From positions 1 through 64,000 of the forward strand of contig VWND01000069.1 in assembly GCA_009599575.1 (NCBI GenBank): DNA of 64,000 nucleotides, read 5' to 3'. The notes under the pieces are model-generated. The model saw only the letters and a program-made list of their open reading frames with translations. It ran no database searches and had not been told where the DNA came from. The position numbers and the translations under genes are program-made. Positions 24,750 through 35,756 of this stretch are shown here, in pieces. Positions within the stretch are counted from its first letter, which is position 1, and every line of letters begins with the position of its first letter. The DNA is from Blumeriella jaapii (lineage: Eukaryota; Ascomycota; Leotiomycetes; Helotiales; Drepanopezizaceae).

Positions 24750-26100
24750 AAAAAAACTATTCGCCGAATTAAAAACTTTTGTTTTATATTCGATTGCAAA
24801 ATCGTATTTAGCTAGCTCGTCGGCCCATTTCGCTTAGCGTCCGTTTAAACGTTTTTTCGTAAAAAAATATTTTAAATTATAATAATTTGTACGCATAATA
24901 ATAACGTCGGAAGCGCCACGTAAATATTAGCTTTATTATTTAAAAGCGTAAATTATAGCTATTAGCTTAACGTCGTAAATTTCGTATTTTTGTTTTATAA
25001 AAAAGCTTTTTCGAATAATACGCGATAAAATGCTAACGTGCCTTCGCATTTTTTTCGAATAATTAAAATAATATTTCGCTTATAGCGAATTTCGAAACGT
25101 TTGTTTCGATTTGGATTTTTAATCGAAAGTCGAAATAGCGTAAAATCGGTATTCGGCAAAACTTTTTTTTTAAAAATAAAAAAGCGACCTTCGCTTCGAA
25201 TAAAAAACGAAAAAAGCCCGATATTTTTTTTTATTATATTTTTTTTAAAAAATTTATAATAAATCGGCAAAGCTTAGCGTAATTTTTAATAAAACGTTTA
25301 TAAAAATTAATAAAACCTAAAAACACTTAAATATTTCGCCACGTAATAAAAAAAGGCCATTTCCGAATACTATTTATTTTTCTTAGGTCTATTTTAATTT
25401 CCGTAGAAATAACGACGAAGCTTAGGAATTCAATCGTATTCGTATCGAAAGCATATTTTTTCAGATTTCCGTAAAATTTATTAATACGAAGTTTTTCGAA
25501 AACTTTTTTTACCGCGTTTGTATAATCGTCGAAGTTTTCGAAAAATATTAAAATATCGTCGAAATAAATTATATACGTAATATTTATTAAACCGACCAAA
25601 GCTTAATTAATATACGCTTAAAAAATTGCTAATGCGTTCGAAAGGCCGAAAAGTAATACGTAATATTCGAAATATCCGTAACAAATGCGAAACGCAGTTT
25701 TTCATTTATTTTCCTTTTTTATTCGAAAGCGATAATACGCCCAAATAAAATTTAGCTTAATAAATATTTTAGCTTTTTTTAAACGATCTAAAATTTCGCT
25801 TATAAAAAATAAAAAAAATCGATTTTTAATCGTAACTGCGTTTAAACTTTTATAATCGACGTATAATCGTAAACTTTCGTCTTTTTTCGGTATAAATATT
25901 ACCGATGCGCCGGCAAAGCTAATAAATTTTTTTATTCAACTTTTTTCTAAGTTCGAATCGAAATATTCGCGCAATTCGGTAAATTTAAATTCCGACAAAA
26001 AATAAACTGATTTTTAAAAAAAATCTTTTTTTTCCGCAAAATTTATTCGATATTTTATAAAATAATAAAAAACTAAAATAACCGCGGCGGTATCGTTAAA
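24750..26100 (-). pseudogene. C2 RT and RNase H, best preserved pol segment
   Basis: The minus strand shows LRLYVDYKSLNAVTIKNR (about 25.86 kb), KTAFRICYGYFEYYVLLFG, and then a stop-free stretch (25327-25599) with YIIYFDDILIFFENFDDYTN, the intact YxDD catalytic box of reverse transcriptase. It continues as FLGFINFYKRFIKNYAKLC and an RNase H region ending near ELAKYDFAIEYKTKVFNSAN (about 24.8 kb). A few TAA/TAG stops remain, so the protein cannot be full length, but the active-site aspartates are kept, unlike in A1, A2, B and D. Confidence 0.85.
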
Positions 26101-28249
26101 CACGTCGGCGTAATCGTCGTATTTAAAAAGTAATTAATATTGTTTTTCAATAGCTTTTTTAAAACGATACAAAACGCTTATTTTCTTTTGGATTTTTTTT
26201 TAAAACGTTTAATTATAACGAAATTAAATTATAAACATTCGATTAAATATCGCCACGATTTAGCTCGAAAGCTTATAGCGGAGTCGATATTTCGCAATTA
26301 AAAAAACCTTAAAATAAATAAAATCCTTAAAATATTTATATCGCAAGCTACGAAATCGCTTTGTATTTTTTTAATTATTTTATAATTATTAATAACGCGA
26401 ATAAATTGCGTATGCGTGCCGTAAATAATTTTTTTTTTTCAATCGTAAATAAATTAATACGTTTTTAAATTGGTTTTTATTTATATTTAATTAATAACTT
26501 TTAAATTACGCAGTTTTTTTCCGCGCCGCAATCGATAAAAGCTCGTTTCGTATGAATTTCGCTTTTAGCTTTTTTAATTTCGACTGAAATTATTTTCTTT
26601 TACTTTTTTTTTTCGCTCGATCTTATTAACAGCGACGAAATTAAAATCGAACAAAAGCTTTTTCCGAATTTTCAAATTTGTTAGCTTCGAAGCAATTTAA
26701 AGTTATATATTTTTTTCTATTATATTTATAACATTCGACTTTTAAACAATTAACTATACGATACCTTTTCTTTTGGCAGCGACTGCATTTCGAAAAATAA
26801 AAAAAATCGTTAAATATTCTAGGATTTTAAAAGATTTTATTAAAATTATCGTTTTTTCGTTTTCGTTTTTTTTTTATAACGTATTTTCGAATCGAAAACG
26901 GTATATATTTGTTTTAGCTTTTAAGTTTTAATCGTAAATATAAGTTTTTTCTTTTTTTTTTTGCGTTCGTTTCGTCGTTTATTATTTTTCGTTTCGTCGT
27001 TGATAATTTTATTAGCATTTTCGATACGACGAGCGATTAATATCAATCTTTCGTACGAGCTTATAATTATAATATTATTTCGTTTAATATTTTTTTTTCG
27101 AAAAATAAATCGAAGTTTTGCGAAAAGTATTTTTTTTTTAATCGCATCGTTTATTATTTGCAATTGCTATTCGAAATTATTCAAATAAGCAACGAAATCG
27201 TTAATTAATTTATGCTTTTTTTGCTTCGCTTTATCGTATAAATTCGAAGCCGCGATTTCTCGATTTTCCGCATTTATCAGAAAATCTAATATCCATTTTT
27301 TAAAATCGTTTTATATAATTCGAATATTCGTAAAACGTCGTTCGTATCCGATCCATCTTTTTTTTATTTTATCGTCGAAAACTAAAACATAAGCGTTAAT
27401 TTTTTTTTAATTAATACAAAATATTACTTTTTTATTTTAGCGGAAACTTCGCTTTGCACGCCGAATAAAAAATTAAGCTTTTTTAATATCTTTCGATATA
27501 TTAAAAAGTCTTTTATTTTTAATACTTTTCGGCTCGAATTCGCTATATCTTTTACAAAAGGTATAATATACTTAAAAAAATGCTAAATCGTTTTTAATAA
27601 GTATTATTATCGTAATGCTTCGAAAATACTTTATAATAATCGCCGGCTTAGATTATTTTCTGTCTTTTTTTAATTAAAACGATATTAAAAAATATAAAAA
27701 CCTTTTTTTCGATATTTTCGAAAGCGTTAAATTTTTATTGGAATTATTTAACCTTTTTTCGAAATTCGTTTCGGCGTTTTTTAATTTTTTCGAATTTTTT
27801 AATTATTTCGTAAACCTTTTTCTTAATCTTTTTCTGTTTTATTTTAATTCGTATCTTTTTTATTTTTTTATATTTATCGTTTTTTTTTTATTCGGCGCGG
27901 ATTCGTTTATTAGCCAAATAAATCAAGATCTCGGTGAAAAGTTTTTCCGAATCGCTTTAAGCGTGGCCTTTTTTAGTAATTTTTTAAATAAAAAAAATTA
28001 AAAAGTCGTCGCGCTCTGATAATAAAGTATTTTCGACTTTTAATAAAACTAATAACGTCAGGGAAAACGATAATACGAAGTTTTTTTAAACAGCCGAAAA
28101 CGCTAAGTTTTTTTAAATAGCTGGAAATGTTTGTTCGCTGCGAATGCGAAAAGTTATAATATTAATAATAACGATATAAATATAATAATATAATAGGAAA
28201 TTGTTTTAATAATATCGAATTGCCGTTCCGGTAAATAAAAAAATCAAAA

Positions 28250-28663
28250 TATAAAAATTAAAAGGCAGAAAAACACTAATTCAAATAATAAAGCTCAGAT
28301 AAAATTGAATTAATAATCAGATTGATTTTTACTTTTTATATTTCTAATAGAAAGCGTGTATAAATACAAAAGAAAAGGTGGAACCCTCGAAAAAAATATT
28401 TCTCAGAAAACCAGGCGAATCTTATTTAATATGCTTTTCTAGTCTCCATTCCGACCTTTTTTCAATCCTTTTTAATATAATTCTAATAACTGGTTTTTTA
28501 GCAATCATTTCCATAAAATGTTTTACTTAAATGTCATTTTTAGCCCTTATAATACTATCCGGCCCCTACGGCCTATCCGCAGAAAATACTATTCGAGGAT
28601 TGGTAGAAAGCAGAGGGTCTTGGCGGATCACCTGACTTATACACGTGATATTGGTTCCTGACA
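28250..28663 (-). repeat. 5' LTR of C2 (414 bp)
   Basis: It ends TTGGTTCCTGACA on the plus strand, followed by the TSD GTTCC (28664-28668) and then by TGACA, the five bases missing from the C1 LTR at 20297. Confidence 0.88.
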
Positions 28664-28668
28664 GTTCC

Positions 28669-28673
28669 TGACA
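28669..28673 (-). repeat. Last five bases of the C1 LTR (TGACA)
   Basis: With 19889-20297 they rebuild the full 414-bp C1 LTR once C2 is removed. What follows (CGGCCGGTTCTG) is the leader of a family-B element, the original target of C1. Confidence 0.75.
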
Positions 28674-28896
28674 CGGCCGGTTCTGAAAAAAAGATTTAAA
28701 ATATCACGGTGCTCAGAAAATAAATCAAAAAGCGAAAGCATTTATTTGATTAATATACTAAATCTTAGGAATTTAAAAAAATACAAAAGGTCCGTTTGGT
28801 TATATTTTTGGATCCATTTGGGTCGTGCCTGCTCGGGCCGATGGCCGAAGGCAAGGTCTCGGCCAAGACCGAGAACTTGGACCGTGCCCTTTGACA
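28674..28896 (-). mobile_element. Remnant of a second family-B element: LTR plus leader (minus strand)
   Basis: Positions 28702-28896 are the reverse complement of the B LTR (29086-29304) with a small internal deletion. Positions 28674-28701 match the B leader sequence after the LTR (TTTTAAATCTTTTTTT.AG.ACCGGCCG). C1 evidently inserted in the leader of this B copy. Confidence 0.8.
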
Positions 28897-29085
28897 ACTA
28901 ATTTCCGAACAATACTTTTTACGAATAAATCGTAAAAGCCAGATAATGTTATAAAAGCTGGAAATAATATTTAAATAAAACATTTTATAAAAATAATTGT
29001 AAAAAACCAGTTATTAAAATTATATTAAAAGGATTTATACGAAAAAAAAAATCGGGATAAAAACTGGAAAAGCATACTAAATAAG
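28897..29085 (+). repeat. Part of a third C-family LTR, opposite orientation, split by B
   Basis: It is the reverse complement of the middle of the C LTR and stops at ATAAG (29081-29085). It continues after element B at 48147-48322, starting with the same ATAAG. The first about 70 bp of this LTR are missing at the left. Confidence 0.85.
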
Positions 29086-29304
29086 TGTCAGAGGGCACGG
29101 TCCAAGTTCTCGGCCTTTGGCCGAGACCTTGCCGAACGGCCTTCGGCCTTCGGCTTTCGGTCGGTGGCCCGAGCAGGCACGACCCAAATGAATCCAAAGA
29201 TATAACCAAACGGACCTTTTGTATTTTTTTAGATTCCTAAGATTTAGTATATTAATTATAATAAATGTTTTCGCTTTCTGGTTTATTTATTGAACATCGT
29301 GATA
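29086..29304 (+). repeat. 5' LTR of B (219 bp) with a GC-rich hairpin island
   Basis: It starts TGTCAGAGGGCACGG and ends CGTGATA. Positions about 29108-29170 are strikingly GC-rich in this AT-rich block and contain the perfect stem CTCGGCCTTTGGCCGAG and repeated CGGCCTTCGGC blocks. Confidence 0.9.
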
Positions 29305-29327
29305 TTTTAAATCTTTTTTTTAGGACC

Positions 29328-29595
29328 TGTGACGATTCACTCTTTTGCCACCTCGTGTGTCATCCCAGCAACTACGTATAGCTGCAAGCTCCCTGATCTT
29401 CTGGTGGGTCTCTCTATCAACTGTGGAAACTATTTATATATATAAGGCTTTTTTTCCTTAGCAACTTTTACTTTTTGCAATTGTTGATTTTAAATAAATA
29501 TTTTGTTACAAAACCAAAAGCTCGTTTTTTATACTATATAAACACGGCGACCAGTTAACTGATTTTTTAGCCTTTCGATTAATTAAATCGTTATA
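29328..29595 (+). repeat. 5' LTR of A1 (268 bp)
   Basis: It starts TGTGACGATTCAC and ends ATCGTTATA (from ATCGTTACA). It contains a TATATATAAGG block (about 29433-29443) that could serve as TATA box of the element promoter. Confidence 0.9.
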
Positions 29596-29999
29596 TTATT
29601 AACAATTTTTTTTCTACGCTGGCGACGGCGTAAATTATCTTTCCCTTCGAATTTCTTACGGGTCATACCAAAGTAATCGACCGGTCGTAAAAAGGCTTAT
29701 TTCCGCACTTTGCGAAAGATAGCTTCTGTTCAACGATCCCTTTTTTAACAGAGCTTTTCAGCTTCTGCTATTACATTTTAACCTCCCTTTTTTTAATCAG
29801 CGAAAAGCAGCCTTTTTCAAAAGCTTTTTTTTTTAAAAAACAGTTTTTTTTTCGAGGAAAGAAAAACAAAGGAAAAAACAGAATATCAATTATTTCGCTT
29901 GCTATTTTTTTACAACTTAGCGCTGAAAACGTTTAGTTAAGACTTTTGCAAAATCAATTAAAAAAAGCGCAAAAGCGTGAACGATAACTTTTGGAGATT

Positions 30000-31620
30000 A
30001 TACGACTGCGACAGACTTTTTAATTAAAGCGTTTAATAAAATCTATCGAACGTGCTTTTGCCAGTCGCGAATCTGCTGCTTTTTCTTTTTTTCGCAACGT
30101 TTTATTTTAATTAATAAACGCTGCAAATTAATCTCTACGCTTTTCGCGAACTTTTTTTGGATTTTTTTTTAACGGCCAAAATTTTAGCGCGCTTTTTAAA
30201 CGCTATAATTCCTATTTATTTGCTGATTTTCGACTAGCTCGTATAAAACGCGTTCCGAATTTTAAATTTAAGCTAAATAATAGTAAAAATTACAAAGCAC
30301 GCTATTGAAAAACTAAAGTTTTCGACAATTTCGAATTTTATTACGATTACTTCGCTAGCGATCGATTTCGCAAAAATTATATATTCGATCAGACCGAAAG
30401 CGTAGCAAAAGAGTTTCTGATTCCGCGTATTTTGAACCGTTCCGATTTTATATTTTTCGAAAAATTAGTAAAAAAGGTCGCCGATTTTCTGGCCGATTTT
30501 TCCGACGTTTAAAAGGCCGAAAACGAATTTAAAATGCTTGTAATAAATACGCACGACGATTTTTAGTAATTTTACCTGCGATTTTCCATTTTCGCAGCGA
30601 ACGCTTAAATACGGATTAACAAACAGCTTCGAAACGCTTTTCGCGATAAAATACCAAAGCGTTTACGAAAAAAACTGTATTTAAAATAAGCGCGTACAAC
30701 GATTTTCAAAAATTGGCTCACCGCCGTCCGTTAAAAAAAACAAAATCAATTGGCTAAACGAATTTTATACGCGAATCGCTTTTTAATTAAATTTATTATT
30801 TATTAAAATAATAAGTTTTTTATTAAAGCGTACTACGAGTCAAATCGTACGTACGAAAATCGTTTAAATATTTTATAAGCTTTTTTTTAGCCCTTTGCTG
30901 TTTTTCCTTTTTTCTTACGCTAAAACGCCCTTTCTAGCGTTTTTCTTTTTCGATCGGATCAACGATAACGCTTGTTTTTTTATTTTATATCAGAGAATTT
31001 AAAAAGGTTAATTTGCAAAACCTTTTACGAGCCGACCTTCGGTTCTATCCAAAAGCCTTTTTAGGCTGGTAAATATAAACGAAATCGAACCGGCCGAAAA
31101 TTCGCTTTTTAATAATAATAGTAAAAATAAAAACCCTTTTTCAAACGATTTTCAAAACGTTTACGAGAAAGTCGAAAGCTTTTCCGTTAATCGGAAAAAC
31201 GCCCAGGCTTAAGCAAAGCTTTTTTTTTAGGCGTATTACGCGATATGCGTTATTTTAACGTTCGAAAGTTTTTTAATAGCGATTTATTAATAATTTCCGT
31301 TATATTTATCAAAAATGGCCTTTCGTACAAAGTGAAGGCGCTCGCCGATTTTAAAGCGAACGGTTATGCGTTAATCGATTCGGCGCTAATTAAATTTCTT
31401 TTTTTTTTTTTTAAATTTTTAATTCAATTTTTTCCGGCTTTTTTTCTTATAAAAAGGTATAATAAAGCTTATGGCCATTTAATTATATATTTTACGCTTT
31501 TTAATTTTATTATTAACAACCGAATACAATCGTTTATTTCTTTTTTAATTATTAATTTCGGAAATTATAATATGATTCTAAAAAAAGCTTGGTTGGCCGA
31601 ATATTAAGTTTTACTAAATT
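30000..31620 (+). pseudogene. A1 gag relic
   Basis: Protein-like plus-strand stretches include FLIPRILNRSDFIFFEKLV (about 30.4 kb) and RNAFRDKIPKRLRKKLYLK (about 30.63 kb). The second resembles a Gypsy gag segment with a basic run. An open stretch at 31245-31607 follows and may cover the gag-pol junction or protease region. The same order is seen in A2 and A3. Confidence 0.6.
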
Positions 31621-32159
31621 GTAATAAACGCAAGCTTTATTAGCCGAAGTTTTATTTTTTTATAACTTTTTACGTTTATTATATTAAAATCTTTTATTTG
31701 CATTTCCGAAAGATTTAATTTCGCTATTAAAACGACGCTGTAAAACGTAACAAAAACTTTGATTAATTATAGCAGACCTACGACGCTATGCGAAGCGCGA
31801 AAAAATCGAATTTCACTCGCGGTGCCAATTTCGATAGCGACGCTAATAAGATAATATAAAAAATCATACTATTATTTTCCCAGGCTAACGATCCTTTTTC
31901 TATTATTTTTTTTTTTTTTCTTTTTTCTTCGTCAAAACAGCTTTTTCGTTCTACGAAAAACAATTATACCAAAAACCGAAAAAAAGCTTTCGCCGCGATA
32001 GCCTTTCAGCTTAATATAATCGATAATTTAAATAAGCAATCTTTTTCTAAACTTTTTAAACGACTAGTTCAAAAACGAGTTCTTTAACCTACTGCTTATC
32101 CAATTTCCATTTGCCAGATTACTGCATACGCTTTTAAGCTGATTTTCAGAAAAAAAGCA

Positions 32160-35100
32160 ATTGAAGTGTTTTTAATTTTTTTGTACGAAATCGATAAAAT
32201 ATTAAACGATTTTACGTATAACACTTTTTTTAAAACCCAATTTTATAATCTTTTCGAACGTTTCAAAACTAACGAAATATCGATTTCGACTTTTTTAACC
32301 AGCTTAGCAGAGCTAACTTCGAATAAATCTTTTTTCGAATCTTTTTTCCTAAAATACAAAAACTTCGAACACGTGTTTTTTAAGGCCGCTAATAACGAGC
32401 TAGTTTTTTACCGGCCCTACGATTATAAAATCGAGCTTATTATAAATAAAAAAAAGCTGAAATATATTTTTTTATATAAAATATCGATTTCAAAGCTCGA
32501 GATTATTAAAATTTATTTTTAAAATAATTTTAATAAAAGTTTTATCGAATTTTTCACCGCTTTTTTCGCTGTTTTAATGCTTTTCGCTAAAAAACCCGAC
32601 GGTTTACTACGTTTTTATATCGATTATCGAGCTTTTAATAACGTTACTCGTAAGAATCGCTATTTTTTTCCTTTTATTAATAAAACCTTTGTTCGTTTTT
32701 CGAAAGTACGAATTTTTACGAAGCTCGATATTCGTTAAGTTTTTTATAAAATTCGAATAAATTCCGCTAATAAAAAACTGACGACGTTTCGTACGCGTTA
32801 CGACGCTTATAAATGCAAAATGCTATTTTTTGGCTTTATTAATAAATCCGCCATTTATCAACGCTATATAAACGACGTTTTTTTCGATTATTTAAACGAT
32901 TTTTATATTATATATTTAAATAATATTTTTATTTATTTATCCGACCTTTTAAAACACGCTATATACGTTCGCAAAATGCTTTAAAAGCTTGCTGACGCTG
33001 GATTACAGGCCGATATTCGGAAGTTTAAATTCAACGTTATTCGGATCCGTTATCTAAGTTTTATTATTTTTATTAAAAGCTTAAAAATAGACTTAAAAAA
33101 AATCTCCGTAGTCGCTTATTAAAAACTTTTTATTATTATAAAAAATGTACAAAGCTTTTTTGATTTTTGTAATTTCTACCGACGTTTTATTCGAAACTAC
33201 GGTATAATTGCAAAGCTTTTAGTTTATTTAATTAAGGCTAACGTTTTTTATAATTTCACTTCTGAATATTAAAAAAGTTTCGACCTTTTTATACTAGCTT
33301 TTACTATTGCATTAATATTATAATATTACAAGCAAGATCTTTTTTGCATATTAAAAACTGACGCTTCCGACGGCGTAATAGCTTTTATGCTTTCGCAATT
33401 CCATAATAACGACTAGCTTTCAATCGTTTATTTCAGCAAAACCATAGCTTTCGCAAAGCTAAACTACGTCGTATACGACAAAAAAATGCTCGCAATCGTA
33501 AGATTTCTAAGCAATTTTCGTATTGAGCTAGCTAGCTCAGTTTATCAGATTAAAATTATTATTAATTACAAAGCTTTAGAATATTTTATAATTTTCAAGC
33601 TTTTAAACGTTCGATAAACACGCTGGGCCGAACTCTTCGCCGATTACAACTTTTTTATTACGTATAAACCAAATAAACACAACTTTTTAGCTGACGCATT
33701 AACACGTCGTACGAGCGAATTCGATCGCTAAAAACTTTCTTTTTTAAACGCATTCAGCGCCTGCAAATCTTTTTTCGAGCAAATCAGATCGATTATCGCT
33801 TTTTAACTAAAAAATTTCGATTTTTTACGGCTTTCGAAATAGCTGTTTTTATCGTTAAAATAGCTAATCTTTTTTCCGCATTCCGTATCGTTGATTAAAT
33901 TCTTTACGCTAATCGTACAGTTAGCAGTTTGATGGCCTTTCGAAAAAAAGCTGTACGAAACGCTACGAAAAAAAACGACGCTAATAATATTTCGTATATA
34001 TTTAAACGCGATCTGCTGCTATATTACGGTCGCTTAATAATATTAGACGTCGATTATTTTCGTTTGGCTTTTATACGAAAAATGCACGACCAGATTTTTA
34101 TCGCTTATTTCAGCGCTCGCAAAACTACGCAATTGCTTTCGGATTAATATTATTAGCGAGATATAATAGCTTTCGTAAAATAATATTATCGCAACTGCTA
34201 CGCTTATCGAAAAAGTTTTATTTCGAAAAATAAGCGCCCCGGCTTTTTTCAGCTTTTTTTTGTTTTTGACCATTTTTAAAAGCACGTTATAATAGACTTT
34301 TGCAGCTTTAATAAAAATAAACACGGTTACGATAACGTATTTATAATAATAAATCGCTTTTTTAAACAAACTATTTCGATTTTTTGTTATAAAAATATCG
34401 ACGCTCGAAGCTTCGCTAAATTGTATATATTCCACGTATATAAGTATTTTGGCCCTTTAAAAAGTATTATTAGCGATCGTAGCTTTTAATATTGGTTTAC
34501 TTTTTGATTTAAATTAAATAAAATATTCGGTACGCAATTAAAGCTTTCGACAGCCGCTTATTCCGAAACCGACGGTCAGACCGAAATTTACAACTAATAC
34601 CTGCAAAAACGCTTTCGACCCTTCGTGAATTTTTATTAAAACGATTGGAGCGAATTTCTTTTAATAATAAATTTCGCTTAAATAGTTTTTTTTTACGAAA
34701 GTTTAAATAGTTTTTTATTTTTTAAAATTATATACGATTACACTTTTTATACCAATTGAAACTGGAAGCTCGATACTTTTTTTTTTTTTAATCTTTTATA
34801 TAAGCTAAACGCAAACGAAGCTCGTGCGTACGCTCGCCGCTATTATAACGCTTAAAACCTCGCCAAATCGCATTTTTAATAAGCCTACGATAAAATAAAA
34901 AAAAATGCGAATAAATTTCGCCGCGCGATCGATTTTAATATTAGCGATTACGTATGGCTCGATATGCGTTTATTTCCGACTTTTCGGCCTTTTCGCAAAT
35001 TCGATAATTTTACAAACGGCTTTTTTAAAATTATAGCCAAAATTTTCGATAACGTTTTTAAATTAGACTTTTTTAATATTATAAACGTATATTTAGTTTT

Positions 35101-35270
35101 TTACGCTAATCGACTGCGTAAAGCAGCTAACGACGCGCTTTTAAATCAGGTTAATTTAGCTTTTAAATTTATTAATATAATTAATAAGCTTGAATACGAA
35201 ATCGAAAAATTAATCGCTTATCGAATGCAGCGGAAGACTTTTTAATACAAAGCTTTTTGAATAAGCTTAA
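32160..35270 (+). pseudogene. A1 pol relic: RT, RNase H, integrase, chromodomain-like tail
   Basis: RT lies at about 32560-33130 (RFYIDYRAFNNV, then FTKLDIR, then IIYLNNIFIYLSD). The YxDD box reads YLNN, both Asp changed to Asn by GAT to AAT. RNase H covers about 33290-33730 and the integrase about 33930-34720. The end (34930-35245) shows DYVWLDMRLFPTFRPFRKFD, then a chromodomain-like region ending YEIEKLIAYR. Open pieces at 32166-32522, 33929-34147 and 34964-35245 are remnants of this one frame. Confidence 0.82.
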
Positions 35271-35488
35271 ATAAAAATCTTACGTGGTACTTCGCGTTTG
35301 ATTTTATATACGCTTTCCTGAAAATGCGCGACTTTTATTTAGCGTATAAAAAGCTTTCCGGTCCTTTTGCAAAACTTGTAAATTGGCTAAAAGCGTATTC
35401 CGAAGGTTTGGACTCGTACGATCATTTGGATAGTAACGTACTAATGGATAAAAGCTCGAAGGCGCGCTTTTTTCGGACGGAAAAGTAA

Positions 35489-35756
35489 TGTAACGATTTA
35501 CTTTTTTGCCACCTCGTATATTATTTTAGCAACTACGTATAGCTGCAAGCTCTCTGGTTTTTTAATAAGTTTTTCTATCAATTGTGAAAATTATTCATAT
35601 ATATAAGGCTTTTTCTTTTTAGCAATCTTTGCCCTTTGCAATTGTTGATTTTAAATGAATATCTTGTTACAGAACCAAAGGCTCGTTTTTCATACCATAT
35701 GAACACGGCGACCAGTTGACTGATCTCCCAGCCCTCCGACTGATTAGATCGTTACA
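35489..35756 (+). repeat. 3' LTR of A1 (268 bp)
   Basis: It starts TGTAACGATTTAC and ends AGATCGTTACA, followed by the TSD GGACC. Its right half keeps normal dinucleotides. Confidence 0.9.

Larger units (their letters stand above)
20298..28663 (-). mobile_element. Complete Ty3/Gypsy element C2 (about 7.3 kb without its TRIM insertion)
   Basis: Two 414-bp LTRs (20298-20711 and 28250-28663) enclose an internal region read on the minus strand: gag (about 28.0-26.9 kb), protease/RT/RNase H (about 26.4-24.8 kb), integrase (about 24.3-23.4 kb) and a tail. The TSD is GTTCC (GTTTT/GTTCC, 20293-20297 and 28664-28668). A long A tract on the coding strand (T run at 20712-20726 on the plus strand) precedes the 3' LTR and would be the RIP-changed polypurine tract. 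The element is interrupted at 21952-22960 by a TRIM. It is the best preserved of the large elements: its RT still has a stop-free stretch with the catalytic YFDD box. Confidence 0.88.
29328..35756 (+). mobile_element. Complete, RIP-degraded Ty3/Gypsy element A1 (6429 bp)
   Basis: It is bounded by 268-bp LTRs (29328-29595 and 35489-35756) and the TSD GGACC (29323-29327, 35757-35761). Removing it rejoins the leader of element B (AGGACCGGCCGG; compare AGAACCGGCCG in the B remnant at 28.68 kb). The plus strand holds a gag region, then pol with RT, RNase H, integrase and a chromodomain-like tail. The tract before the 3' LTR, GGACGGAAAAGTAA, is the RIP form of GGACGGGGGGGTAG seen in A2. Stops and RT active-site loss make it inactive. 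Confidence 0.93.

Noticed and set aside
28668..29335. Inverted repeat of B LTR sequence read at first as a large TIR DNA transposon or MITE
   Set aside because: The two arms are B LTRs belonging to different elements; the right arm has its own TSD, leader and partner LTR at 47.93 kb.
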